Source of the DNA: Stigonema ocellatum SAG 48.90 = DSM 106950
GTDB taxonomy: Bacteria; Cyanobacteriota; Cyanobacteriia; Cyanobacteriales; Nostocaceae
Length of the DNA stretch: 64,000 nt
Assembly: GCA_016903675.1 (NCBI GenBank)
Contig: JADQBA010000013.1
Span: forward strand, 1-64,000
Direction: 5' to 3'
How positions within the stretch are numbered: the stretch's first letter is position 1; each line of letters opens with the position of its first letter. This document shows positions 29,101 through 37,351 of the stretch, piece by piece. The notes beneath the pieces are model-generated. The model saw only the letters and a program-made list of their open reading frames with translations. It searched no databases and was not told the DNA's origin. Position numbers and translations under genes: made by a program.

Positions 29101-30107
29101 CAGAACTTAGAGTAACGGCGCACATACATTGGGCTGTCAGTAGCTGTTTATTACTAGCAGCTTGTTTCACTCCCATCAGCCTAAAGACGGTGGGGTTGGG
29201 AACTGGAGTGTTTTTGATTCGCTATGCTATTTTTCAAGGAAGACAGCATTCAACCTCTTTTAAAAAGAGGGATATCAGGGAGATTTCAACGTCAGAATTC
29301 TGGGTTTACCTCGGCTTGTTAGAGGTAGCTTGCTTAAGGGCTTATTTGCCGGAAATACCGATAGTACATTTGTTTGAGAAAGAGTTGCTTCCTTGGCAAG
29401 TTGCGATCGCTTCCATAGTTAGTTATTTTCTCTACATTTTGCCTTGGGAGACTTGGGGTTGGGACAAAAAACCGTGGCAAAGGTCTGCCTACATCTTACC
29501 ATTAGTATTTTTATGGCAAACCAGATCTGAAGTTTACCCCATTAGCTTACTGATTGCGGCTGGCTTTTATATCTTTGTTGCCAAGGCTGCTGACAAATTC
29601 CGTTTTACCTATATTAGTACGGTCTTATGTAATTGGGCGCTGTTGAATTGGTTTTCTGACTTAAATCTCAAGGATGCTTTGTGGTACGTAACACCAGTTG
29701 GGTTATCGGTGCTGTATGTTGCTCAATTCGATCCCTATTTGAGGTTACCAGAGATGAAAGCTTGTCGCCACTGGTTGCGGCTATTGGGGGGTGGTGTCAT
29801 TTGTGGCTGGGCAATTATATTTCATCAAGACATAGCAGTGATCCCAGGGATTTTCAGTCTCATAGCGATTCTGGCGGGATTAGCTTTGCGAGTAAGGGCT
29901 TTTCTCTATATTGGAGTAGCCACGTTTTTTATAACTGGGTTCTATCAGCTGGTGGTGTTGAGTTTGCGCTATCCATTTTTCAAATGGGTTATTGGTTTGG
30001 TCGTCGGTATCATACTAATTTCACTTGCAGCTAATTTTGAAACCCGCCGCCAAAGGCTCAATTCCCTACTCCGCAACACTAGTTATGAGTTACAGGAATG
30101 GGAATAG
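26163..30107 (+). CDS. very large multi-spanning membrane protein (DUF2157-like N-terminus)
   Basis: A 1314-residue protein that is almost entirely transmembrane helices (well over 20 segments by eye) with short loops, after a ~100-residue soluble start. An N-terminal region LGAELSVRWLLFLGMFLVVVSSG resembles the first helices of DUF2157-like proteins. No catalytic motif is visible, and I cannot name a function. ATG 26163 has AAAGGTG seven bases upstream; an in-frame GTG at 26154 is less likely. It could be an unrecognised transporter or an envelope-structure protein. Confidence 0.8.
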   Translation: MSSNFDQPIKIEVRLPSSHPELLSGLDMWLRLGLISDAQVRQLCREFLVCSVVLQPQAKPEPQNVETLATSLWSTPPVATQPNILARMLQSLGAELSVRWLLFLGMFLVVVSSGVLAASQWEKFPPAAQYGVLLAYTLSFWGVSFWAGKQPNLLLTAQTLLIVTLLLVPVNFWAMDSFGLWQNPWEWMVVAAASVALTAITVLVWNNRRFVANKAIGKLFLVNILALSYLHWGWKIPGFPLIAIYLAMAGTTIATVSTAEEHRRTRLDLTLPSAVIIYGLVVLLVRGIFVVHLDIQELGLAIGVCGWLVAWLAQPQLKAGGDEGAISSSPLSYIGGILLFLGWLVSVGKAFPWQATCVSGLSLWFFRRRLQRYSVWTDVGAIFVIGLQTIWLVWRLVPNLIQEWAIATGTQLTNSQHTPWALLSVALFPYVIFMVTLITHLDRTQKVKLADFGEKLTLLFAILLTLVSLVNPTLRSLNLLFSTITLATFSHQRPTRISPVYLTQITGVLTLCSIIDRLLPHLSQEMWASILLAIAVAEWLLSLSNGLWQRSRDELPTSPSMKIFPHSLLPTPYFQVSGWYLGLGLAALSYSLLWKNAETSWFGSGNGNENWGLVWLITPVVLTYLASLGFKRITCTWLSVTTLGLSQLLTLPLPGARLIGLAIATALMLGNTYYLQQLHSAVITVGFGLGFVAALLWEGVPGLPHLSPSGWFLVGAISIISLWLVRPLLLWEGGETRRGAQIYAIAIDKWAIALCSLELLLLSVQCLLVYQGNTVYHIQGHSVYSSQMKTAITSSAITLGAIVYRSWQQPTNWGFYGIGWCLELLIAELLGRGDHSLIRVAIANIALGLTTQLLGEWWYRRHPLERLPNRWHILPLIYSVFGVVLRGHIFANWTGLSTIAVAFIAMGVGRRRTEFKPLVYLGLVGVSIGAYEILLYQILQMPGGVFGDRCLAMCVLGTGIMYAYRVLAPRLVDYLHLTTAELRVTAHIHWAVSSCLLLAACFTPISLKTVGLGTGVFLIRYAIFQGRQHSTSFKKRDIREISTSEFWVYLGLLEVACLRAYLPEIPIVHLFEKELLPWQVAIASIVSYFLYILPWETWGWDKKPWQRSAYILPLVFLWQTRSEVYPISLLIAAGFYIFVAKAADKFRFTYISTVLCNWALLNWFSDLNLKDALWYVTPVGLSVLYVAQFDPYLRLPEMKACRHWLRLLGGGVICGWAIIFHQDIAVIPGIFSLIAILAGLALRVRAFLYIGVATFFITGFYQLVVLSLRYPFFKWVIGLVVGIILISLAANFETRRQRLNSLLRNTSYELQEWE

Positions 30108-30145
30108 TTGACCATTCCAAACTAATGAAACGTGAATAGTAGTTA

Positions 30146-30544
30146 CTAGCGACCTCTGCTCAAAAAACCCTGAAAGACTAAAAATAGAAGCAGTATAGCC
30201 GAAACTGCACTGATTATTTGGCCGATTCGTTCCTCTATGAGTGTATCCAAAGTTATATAAAGCTCATGCTTGCCAGATGGTACTGAAATTTGTAGTAAAC
30301 CTAATTCAGAAAAATGTATCGGCAAACTTTCTGATGAACCTTTGAGTTTGGCGACCCATCCCGGATAGTAGAATTGATGGATGGTCAACGTAGTATCTGT
30401 CGTTGCCTTTACCTGCAAAATAATTTTTCTAGGTTGCCACCCCCAGAAACCGGGTTTCTTGCGAATCAAAAACTGAGACGAAAATGGCTTAAAATCCAGA
30501 CACAGAGAAATGTTTAGGTTAGTAATATTAGAACTTATGAGCAT
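30146..30544 (-). CDS. C-terminal-type fragment of a YfhO-like membrane protein
   Basis: A 132-residue protein with a beta-rich domain (HQFYYPGWVAKLKGSSESL ... LLQISVPSGKHELYIT) and one C-terminal TM helix. This is the periplasmic C-terminal part of GT-C/YfhO-type lipid-linked sugar transferases (which usually reads FYYPGW..., then GEH...L). The large N-terminal multi-TM part is absent: the neighbouring gene upstream (30535-31629) is unrelated. Start could be TTG 30553 or ATG 30544. Either a degraded gene or a small derived protein. Confidence 0.55.
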   Translation of the reverse strand: MLISSNITNLNISLCLDFKPFSSQFLIRKKPGFWGWQPRKIILQVKATTDTTLTIHQFYYPGWVAKLKGSSESLPIHFSELGLLQISVPSGKHELYITLDTLIEERIGQIISAVSAILLLFLVFQGFLSRGR

Positions 30545-31629
30545 TGTTCCCAAAATTCAATCCAACTGCTTTTAAGATTGGAGTCAAGCCAAGCTAAGGT
30601 CTTTAAAGAATCCTTTCGGAACTGTCGAAAATCACGTTGCACATTGGGCAAGCAAGCAAAGCTTTTTTTTTCATCCATAAATACAAGATCTTTGAGGATC
30701 TGTAAAGCGACTTTTGCCCAAGCATTAGCGTAATCAGAATCTTTTGATGCGCAGGATAATGCACTACGATAAGCAAGATAAGCGAATTTATAATTACTAT
30801 TCCAATGCTTAAGACGAGCTAGTAGGCGACTGACGAGTTTGTCTTTCCAATGCGTAGCTGGATAACCGATTTCAAGAGGACTTGAATCAGTTAAATATAT
30901 CTCTAAGTTTGTTGCCGTAAGGTCTTTAAATGCTCTACGAATTTGCACATGAATGAAAGCTCTTTCATGAGACCAATAGTGTTCAACAATATCAGTACTT
31001 AATGATAAATCATTATACTTATTCAGCACTGTTCCCAAGGCGAACTGTTCGATATTAAAAACAGGTGATAAAGAGTAGAGTTCGTCTACGAAGGTTAGAG
31101 ATTTTTCCAACAACCAGCGATTTGCAAGATCAACTCCAATAACGCCTGAGTTAAACATGGGAGACTGAGGAGAAACATAAAACTCGCTCCTGTTCATACC
31201 ATCGCCCAGTTTTTCAATGATTGGTTGCCATGTGTATAGTTGGTCATTGATCGTATCCTCAAAAGCATGCATGACAGAACGTTGAGGCGATACGCGATCA
31301 AAGAGTTTAGCTGGATTATCAATAAAGTATGTATCAGTGTCAATCAGGATTACGGGCGCTTGATAGTGGTCGAGTGCCTTGATTAAGGCACAAATTTTAG
31401 CCCGATGATTGTAAGTTCCGTTATTTGTCCACTCAGCGAACTCATTTTGAGAAAATATAATGCGATCAATTGGTAGTTCAGGAACAACGTCTTGGCGATC
31501 GCTAATAACACTGATAATCAATTCTTCACTATTGTCTTTAAGTAGTCGCAGCGCCGAAATGATGCTAAATAAAAGCTCCAATTCATACTCTCTCTTGTTG
31601 CCATATAAAAGATAAGCAATCACTTTCAT
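30535..31629 (-). CDS. putative nucleotide-diphospho-sugar transferase
   Basis: A 364-residue soluble protein. LIDTDTYFIDNP carries a DxD metal site and the fold region MKVIAYLLYGNKREYELELLFS resembles GT-A transferases (GT77/nucleotide-diphospho-sugar transferase group). The C-terminal 120 residues are helical with many basic residues. Start chosen at ATG 31629 (GGAAG ribosome site); an in-frame ATG 12 codons earlier would also be possible. It is in a minus-strand glycan block with a similar gene at 31822-32715. Acceptor unknown. Confidence 0.7.
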   Translation of the reverse strand: MKVIAYLLYGNKREYELELLFSIISALRLLKDNSEELIISVISDRQDVVPELPIDRIIFSQNEFAEWTNNGTYNHRAKICALIKALDHYQAPVILIDTDTYFIDNPAKLFDRVSPQRSVMHAFEDTINDQLYTWQPIIEKLGDGMNRSEFYVSPQSPMFNSGVIGVDLANRWLLEKSLTFVDELYSLSPVFNIEQFALGTVLNKYNDLSLSTDIVEHYWSHERAFIHVQIRRAFKDLTATNLEIYLTDSSPLEIGYPATHWKDKLVSRLLARLKHWNSNYKFAYLAYRSALSCASKDSDYANAWAKVALQILKDLVFMDEKKSFACLPNVQRDFRQFRKDSLKTLAWLDSNLKSSWIEFWEQCS

Positions 31630-31821
31630 ACAAAATCTTCCGTAGAGTAACGTAGTAATTTCCAACCTTTCAAAAAAGTCCAGCTTTGAACAGCCTAGAG
31701 TTTATTCTTTTCATCAGATGACTTCATCAGATCAGCAACGCCTTTTTTTCTGCTTCTAAAACTAAGGTTTCACAGTCATCCTTTGAAAGAGCAATATTTT
31801 GACGGTTTGGGTTTGCACCGC

Positions 31822-32715
31822 TTAAAGTTTATTATTTTCAACCAAACCCCAACCCTCTACATATTTTTCTCTTTCTGCATCTACTCTATTAAAAATAATT
31901 TTGTCTAATCGACCGGCCAATTTTCTAGTTAAGAAATCCCTATTTCCAAATAACCCATTTTTTCTAAGAATCCGTAACCAGCGGTAAATTACTACGTTAG
32001 ATTCATCAATGGATACATTTTTACTAAATGCGCCATAGTGGATAAAGCAGGACTGGTATTTAGGATCCAAAACTGTTAAGTCAAACTTGTAAATATCCTT
32101 GAGAGCTTTTTGAAAGTAACCAGTCTCATCCCACGCATTACGTCGCACTGGACCTGGGACTACTTCTTCATAATATGCATGAGAGACGTTACACTGAAGT
32201 GCTTCACGCTTGTAGATACAGAACCAAGTGTGCCAGCGCTCATTTAAGCAGATGACTTCATCAGAATAAGAATCGTAGGCTTCTGGAGTCGTTGCATAAT
32301 AATCAGTTGACATTGCAACTAAGCTGGGATTTTTTTCAAGTTCATCTAACATCACTGAAATGAACTTTGGATCTAGAATCTCAAAGTCTGCATCTACAGT
32401 TGCATGATATGGTGTCTGAATTTTCTTCAATTCTCTGTCCCAGACAGTTGCACATTTGTCAAATGGACCTTCCAATGTAGGGTCACTAAGTTTTTTATCA
32501 TCAGTTTGCCATTCATTTTCTACAATCTCTACAAATTCAAACTGACGCCAAGCAGGGAAGTACTTTTTTTTAAGTTCCGAACTAATCCAATTGGAGTACA
32601 CACGTAGTTTAAATGGAATATTTTTGATTTTCGCATAGCTTCTGACTGCAAAATTTGCAATAACTATATCGCGGTCAGTCACAAGCATAAAGAATGTAAT
32701 CTTGATGTCATTCAT
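31822..32715 (-). CDS. putative glycosyltransferase (DxD-containing)
   Basis: A 297-residue protein starting ITFFMLVTDRDIVIANFAVRS, with TVDADFEILDPKF as a GT-A metal-binding DxD site and IHYGAFSKN near the C-terminus. It looks like a distant nucleotide-diphospho-sugar transferase, but I cannot assign a CAZy family. No membrane helix. It is flanked by another putative transferase and a methyltransferase on the same strand. Confidence 0.7.
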   Translation of the reverse strand: MNDIKITFFMLVTDRDIVIANFAVRSYAKIKNIPFKLRVYSNWISSELKKKYFPAWRQFEFVEIVENEWQTDDKKLSDPTLEGPFDKCATVWDRELKKIQTPYHATVDADFEILDPKFISVMLDELEKNPSLVAMSTDYYATTPEAYDSYSDEVICLNERWHTWFCIYKREALQCNVSHAYYEEVVPGPVRRNAWDETGYFQKALKDIYKFDLTVLDPKYQSCFIHYGAFSKNVSIDESNVVIYRWLRILRKNGLFGNRDFLTRKLAGRLDKIIFNRVDAEREKYVEGWGLVENNKL

Positions 32716-32972
32716 GGTCAGTTATTAACTCTAACGATTTTCAGTTGCTTAAATAACCAGTGTCGCTGCAAACTTAACTTTTGAAAGCTTTGGTCAAACG
32801 TTAGTTAATAGAGTAGGTTTCTGTAGCTCTTAATCCCGAACCGCGCTTAAAGATTACCGAAAGAATTTTTAGCTCACGCAAAGGCGTAAAGGCGCAAAAG
32901 CAAGGCTCTCAGTGCGCCGGAGGACGGCGATCTGAACGAATCCCAAGGGGAGACGCGAACTTATGTCAGAAA

Positions 32973-33623
32973 TTACTTGCTTTGGATTTGATAGAATTCC
33001 AGGTTGGGTAATTTGGCGATCTGTTGTGCATTGTGATTAACTGACTCTTGAATCACTCTGTTAACTCCTTCTGCCCAACCTGTATCATGAAAGGCAACAA
33101 TTGCTCCTGGTTTTAATAGTGATGAATATAAATCCCAATCTTTTTTTACAGATTCATAGCTGTGATCGCCATCAATGAAAAGAAAATCAATATATTGTTC
33201 AGTACTTTGTAACTCATCAAATACTTTATCTGACCATCCTCTTAATTGAACAATTTTACTACGATATTTTTGAGTATTGTTTATAAATTCTGGATAAGTA
33301 TTTCTCTCGTCAACAATATCGTCATCTTCTTCAGAATGCTTCATTGCATGGTTACCCCATGTGTCAATGCAATACAACCTAGATTTTTGGGATATTGCAT
33401 TACAGATAAAGCAAGCACTTGCACCTAAAAATGAACCTATTTCAACACAAATTAGCTTTTCTTTGTGGGTTGACAATATGCGATGAATTGAAATTTTTTC
33501 ATCGATTGATAAATGTGTAAATATCTTATTATCATCTATTAATCCATGTCTTAGCAAGTACAACTTCTGGGGTAAATCTACACGGAGCCATTTCGTTGCT
33601 TCCTGGATACTATCTTTATACAT
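32973..33623 (-). CDS. class I SAM methyltransferase (Methyltransf_24-like)
   Basis: A 216-residue methyltransferase with motif I CVEIGSFLGASACFI (Gly-poor 'EIGSFLGAS' form), IDTWG after motif II, and FLFIDGDHSYESVKKDW, a signature of the Methyltransf_24 group often found with polysaccharide genes. The His in FHDTGWAEGV is also conserved. It is probably a sugar O-methyltransferase, substrate unknown. Confidence 0.85.
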   Translation of the reverse strand: MYKDSIQEATKWLRVDLPQKLYLLRHGLIDDNKIFTHLSIDEKISIHRILSTHKEKLICVEIGSFLGASACFICNAISQKSRLYCIDTWGNHAMKHSEEDDDIVDERNTYPEFINNTQKYRSKIVQLRGWSDKVFDELQSTEQYIDFLFIDGDHSYESVKKDWDLYSSLLKPGAIVAFHDTGWAEGVNRVIQESVNHNAQQIAKLPNLEFYQIQSK

Positions 33624-33668
33624 TTTCTCTTACTCCAAATGCTAATAATCTATTATCTGTCCTATAAA

Positions 33669-34913
33669 TTAATACTTGATAGTTGATATGGGCACAATAT
33701 ATCCATGCTCAGGACTATGTGGGAAGCTTCTGCCTATTGTGGGAGATTCGTGCACCTCAAACATGATCGCTTCTCCAACAAAATCAAGTGTCTCCGTATT
33801 GTGACTTCCTACCCAAATAGAAGCGAAATATTGCCCAGGAATCAGTGGTGGAAGTTGAATTAGAAATCTGACAGGATATTGCGGCTTTTGATCAGCTAAA
33901 AAACCCTCTACAGTGGGAAGTGCTTGCATAATGGTAGTACCAGTGCTGTCTAATATATCAGCAGCAATGAAAGCCGGCTTATGTTTGGCTCTAGATTCCA
34001 AAGATATTTCTAGGTCAAGCTCAAGATTAGGCTGTTCTCCTTTTAAGGCTGAGCGAATTTCAGTAATGACTAAACTATCTTCCTTACTTTCTACTGAACG
34101 CACCCACACATCACCTTGATTTTGAATATTATGTGCTTCATATATTGCTATACATTCGGCTGTAGTACCAACCAGAGCTACTCTACCTTTATTTAATACA
34201 ACGGCACCTGAGCATAATGAACGAATTGCTGCCATATTATGACTAACAAATATTACAGTTCTTCCCTCTTTAGCTACCTGCCCCATCTTTCCCAAACACT
34301 TCTTTTGAAATGCTGAATCACCCACCGCCAGCACTTCATCAACTATTAAAATTTCTGGTTCCAAGTGCGCAGCAACTGCAAATGCCAATCGCACATACAT
34401 CCCTGATGAATAGCGCTTAACAGGTGTATCTAAAAACTTTTCCACCTCTGCAAACGCCACCATTTCATCAAACTTGCGTTGAATTTCTGCCCTACTCATA
34501 CCCAGAATTGCACCATTGAGAAAGACATTTTCCCGTCCGGTTAACTCTGGGTGAAAACCCGTTCCCACTTCCAATAAACTAGCCACCCTTCCGTTAATCC
34601 GGATAGCCCCCTTTGTTGGTTCTGTAATTCTGCTAAGAATTTTCAGCAATGTTGATTTTCCAGCTCCATTGCGACCGATAATACCTACTCTGTCGCCCTG
34701 TTTAACTTCAAATGAGACATCTTTTAGTGCCCAAAACTCCTCCCTGCTTGAGCCTACTTCTCTCTTAGCACGGGGGTTGAGAGCACTAGCAACAGATTTT
34801 GCCGCATTGGTCATTGCTCCCCGTAATGTCTTGTAGTTATCAGATCCCTTTTTCTGATGTTCAATGACGTACCTCTTTGCTAAGTTCTCCACCTGAATCA
34901 CAGTATCTGACAT
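33669..34913 (-). CDS. Wzt-type ABC exporter ATPase with C-terminal carbohydrate-binding domain
   Basis: A 414-residue ATPase. Walker A IGRNGAGKSTLLK, signature YSSGMYVRLAFA, Walker B ILIVDEVLAVGD, H-loop VSHNMAAI. After residue ~250 comes a Wzt-C-like beta-sandwich domain that in Wzt proteins binds the modified non-reducing end of the glycan. It lacks an adjacent permease; the only matching Wzm-like permease is at 8262-9092 on the same strand. No Wzm is encoded between 30 and 37 kb. Confidence 0.92.
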   Translation of the reverse strand: MSDTVIQVENLAKRYVIEHQKKGSDNYKTLRGAMTNAAKSVASALNPRAKREVGSSREEFWALKDVSFEVKQGDRVGIIGRNGAGKSTLLKILSRITEPTKGAIRINGRVASLLEVGTGFHPELTGRENVFLNGAILGMSRAEIQRKFDEMVAFAEVEKFLDTPVKRYSSGMYVRLAFAVAAHLEPEILIVDEVLAVGDSAFQKKCLGKMGQVAKEGRTVIFVSHNMAAIRSLCSGAVVLNKGRVALVGTTAECIAIYEAHNIQNQGDVWVRSVESKEDSLVITEIRSALKGEQPNLELDLEISLESRAKHKPAFIAADILDSTGTTIMQALPTVEGFLADQKPQYPVRFLIQLPPLIPGQYFASIWVGSHNTETLDFVGEAIMFEVHESPTIGRSFPHSPEHGYIVPISTIKY

Positions 34914-35458
34914 TCGCCATCTCCTACATTAATCACACGCCTAAATTAGGTCAGCAAAAGACAGCGGTCTTTTGCTTCAATGCCAAACACGAGTTTACTG
35001 TAGCAAAATAACTTTACCATAGCACAAGCGCTAGCTCCAAAGATAGTACTTTCCCTCAGAAAATCTCATTTTAAGTTTTCATGTCATGAAAACTCTTGCA
35101 CCAAGGGGACTTGATCATTATTAACCCTAACTGCGGGTTATCAACCTTATATTTATTACACTTGGGCGTTCTGGTACAACTTTGGTGGATTATTTAAGTA
35201 TTTAAATAATTTTAAGTGTTTAAATTAATGACTTTTATATTTTGTATCCCATATTCTGCACCCTGCTCAGCAGGAGAGGAGGCTAGTTATTTATACTTTA
35301 AATCAAATCTTACTTAAGACATATTAATTACTTAAATTCAATCCCATCGAAAATTCATAAGTACAAATGAACTTGTTGTTTTTCATTATACATCTACAAA
35401 AATTAATTGTGCGTTGTCTACTGCCCACCAGACGCGATTAATCGCGTCTCTACATTGT

Positions 35459-35495
35459 TTTTCACGACTATGTCTATTAGACATAGTCGTGAAAA
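35459..35495. repeat. 18-bp arm perfect inverted repeat
   Basis: Arms TTTTCACGACTATGTCTA and TAGACATAGTCGTGAAAA flank a single T. A third copy of the left arm (ATTTCACGACTATGTCTA, 35554-35571) overlaps the stop codon of the epimerase, so the gene's last codon lies inside a repeat copy. Could act as a terminator for the epimerase; the rest of 34914-35568 holds only short repeats (GACGCGATTAATCGCGTC and GGGGCGTATGGCAATACGCCCC). Confidence 0.7.
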
Positions 35496-35568
35496 TTAAT
35501 TATACGTTCGTTGAAATCCGCTTTTGGGGCGTATGGCAATACGCCCCTACATCATTTCACGACTATGT

Positions 35569-36516
35569 CTAATACAAAGATTTAACCCAATACCATTCTT
35601 TAGTCAAACCCTCGGTGAGAGAAACTTGGGGCTGAAAACCCAAAATTTTCTGCGCCTTGGATACATCAGCAGCAGTATGACGGGCGTCTCCCATTGCCTT
35701 TTCAATATGGTTTCTTTTGATTGGAAGCCCGACAATTTTTTCCATTGTCTCCAAGACTTGTTTTAAAACCACCCTGCTACCGCCACCTATGTTGAAGATT
35801 TCCCCCACAGCTTCTGGTACGGTAGCTGCTGCTAAATTGGCTGCGACAGTATCACTCACAAATGTAAAGTCCCGCGTTTGCTCACCATCACCGTAGATGG
35901 GAATCGCTTGATCCTGTAAAACGGATTTAAAAAACTTATGAAATGCCATATCCGGTCGCTGTCTCGGACCATAAACGCTGAAATAGCGTAAAGAGACAAA
36001 GGGTACGCCAAAGTTTTTGTAATATAGTTCACACAACTGTTCGGCTGCTAGCTTAGTAATACCGTAGGGAGAAACTGGCTTAGGACAGATATCTTCGTGG
36101 GTAGGTAAAGTTTCAGCATCACCGTATACGCTAGATGTAGAAGCATATACCAACCTTTTGAGATGTTTAGCATCCTTTGCCGCTTCCAGCAAAACTTGTG
36201 TGGCGTTAATATTTCGTTCGGTGTAAGCGCGGAAACCTTGACCCCAACTTGCCCTTACCCCTGCTTGAGCTGCCTGATGGTAAACCACTTCAACATTCGT
36301 GAGAAGTTTGTGCCAATCTAAACACTGAATATCTCCCTCGATTAATTTAAAGTTGGGTGATGAGTGCAAGTGTGCTATGTTCTTGCGCTTTAACGCGGGG
36401 TCGTAATAATCAGTGAATTCATCAATTGCTATGACTTCTTCTCCCCGTTTTAACAATGCTTCTACAAGATTAGAGCCAATAAACCCTGCTGCTCCGGTGA
36501 CGATAACTTTAGCCAT
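35569..36516 (-). CDS. NAD-dependent UDP-sugar 4-epimerase (SDR)
   Basis: A 315-residue extended SDR, probably a UDP-glucuronate/UDP-galacturonate or UDP-glucose 4-epimerase. The start MAKVIVTGAAGFIGSNLVEA gives the GxxGxxG, with the acidic residue IDEFTDYY after beta-2, Tyr-x3-Lys as YGITK, and SVYGPRQRPDMAF, a hallmark of GlcA epimerases. An in-frame ATG 14 codons upstream (36558) exists, but 36516 matches the family start. Head of a minus-strand glycan block. Confidence 0.9.
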   Translation of the reverse strand: MAKVIVTGAAGFIGSNLVEALLKRGEEVIAIDEFTDYYDPALKRKNIAHLHSSPNFKLIEGDIQCLDWHKLLTNVEVVYHQAAQAGVRASWGQGFRAYTERNINATQVLLEAAKDAKHLKRLVYASTSSVYGDAETLPTHEDICPKPVSPYGITKLAAEQLCELYYKNFGVPFVSLRYFSVYGPRQRPDMAFHKFFKSVLQDQAIPIYGDGEQTRDFTFVSDTVAANLAAATVPEAVGEIFNIGGGSRVVLKQVLETMEKIVGLPIKRNHIEKAMGDARHTAADVSKAQKILGFQPQVSLTEGLTKEWYWVKSLY

Positions 36517-36639
36517 GATTTCTAATTTTTTGATATTTTTTTCATTCTCAATATTCAAAGGTTAATCCTTAGACTCAGGTATCCGCCACTACTTTACAAT
36601 TTTTTTTTAGCAATAATTTTTCTCAATTAAAACAATCCT

Positions 36640-36831
36640 AGGACTTACACATTGACAAAAAGAATAAACTATGTAAATCTCTCGTTACAAGGCTCTGCCT
36701 TGTAATGCTCTTCAAGGAGGCTCTGCCTCACGATTTGAGGGGAGGCAGCAGCCCTCCTTAATCACAACGAGTCAAACGCCGGAATTTCCTTATACATATG
36801 ATGGTTGATTTGTCTTGTGCGTAAGTCCTGA
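36640..36831. repeat. MITE-like element, copy 2
   Basis: Ends AGGACTTACACATTGACAA and TTGTCTTGTGCGTAAGTCCTGA. The interior (ATAAACTATGTA, CTCTCGTTACAAGGCTCTGC, CGCCGGAATTTC, ATGATGGTTGATTTGTC) is the same as in copy 1 at 58-269. No frame. Confidence 0.75.
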
Positions 36832-37048
36832 ATCCTATTTGAGATCTGAAGACCTCAAGTAGGGGCTACTTGCAAGTAGCCCCTACGAAACCGGGTTTCT
36901 CTGCATTCACGAATCCTTTAGGATTGGTGGAAAATACGGATAATTCGTGAAGAAATTGTAAATATTTTCAGTATTTATACTGAAAATAAAAAATACACAC
37001 TTTACGAATTGACCATTATGTAAATATCAAACTTATTAAAATGATTTC

Positions 37049-37212
37049 CTTGCACTGCCTCGTTTCCAGGCTCTGCCTGGAAATGCATTTACAAGGAGGC
37101 TCCGCCTCCCGTGATCCACAGGAGGCGGAGCCTCACAAGAGGGCATTACAAGGCAGCAGCCTTGTAACGAGGTTTAAACACAATTGTGTTTTTCTGTCAA
37201 TGCGTAAGCCCT
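37049..37212. repeat. related palindromic element (CTCTGCCTG / GGAGGCGGAGCC)
   Basis: Contains CCAGGCTCTGCCTGG, GGAGGCTCCGCCTCC and its complement GGAGGCGGAGCCTC, and ends CTGTCAATGCGTAAGCCCT, matching the TIR family of the MITE-like elements. The left end is unclear. It sits in the 836-bp gap between the epimerase and purD (36517-37351), which holds no gene. Confidence 0.5.
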
Positions 37213-37351
37213 AGGTAAATAAAAATTGGTATTTAAGTACGTAAACAAAATTAACCCTAGGGGAGTTGCAAAAAACAGAAAATTAGTGAAAAATTAAACC
37301 GCGAGCAGCTATATGGCATTCTCGCCTTGCAAGGGACTTACGAGGAAATCA

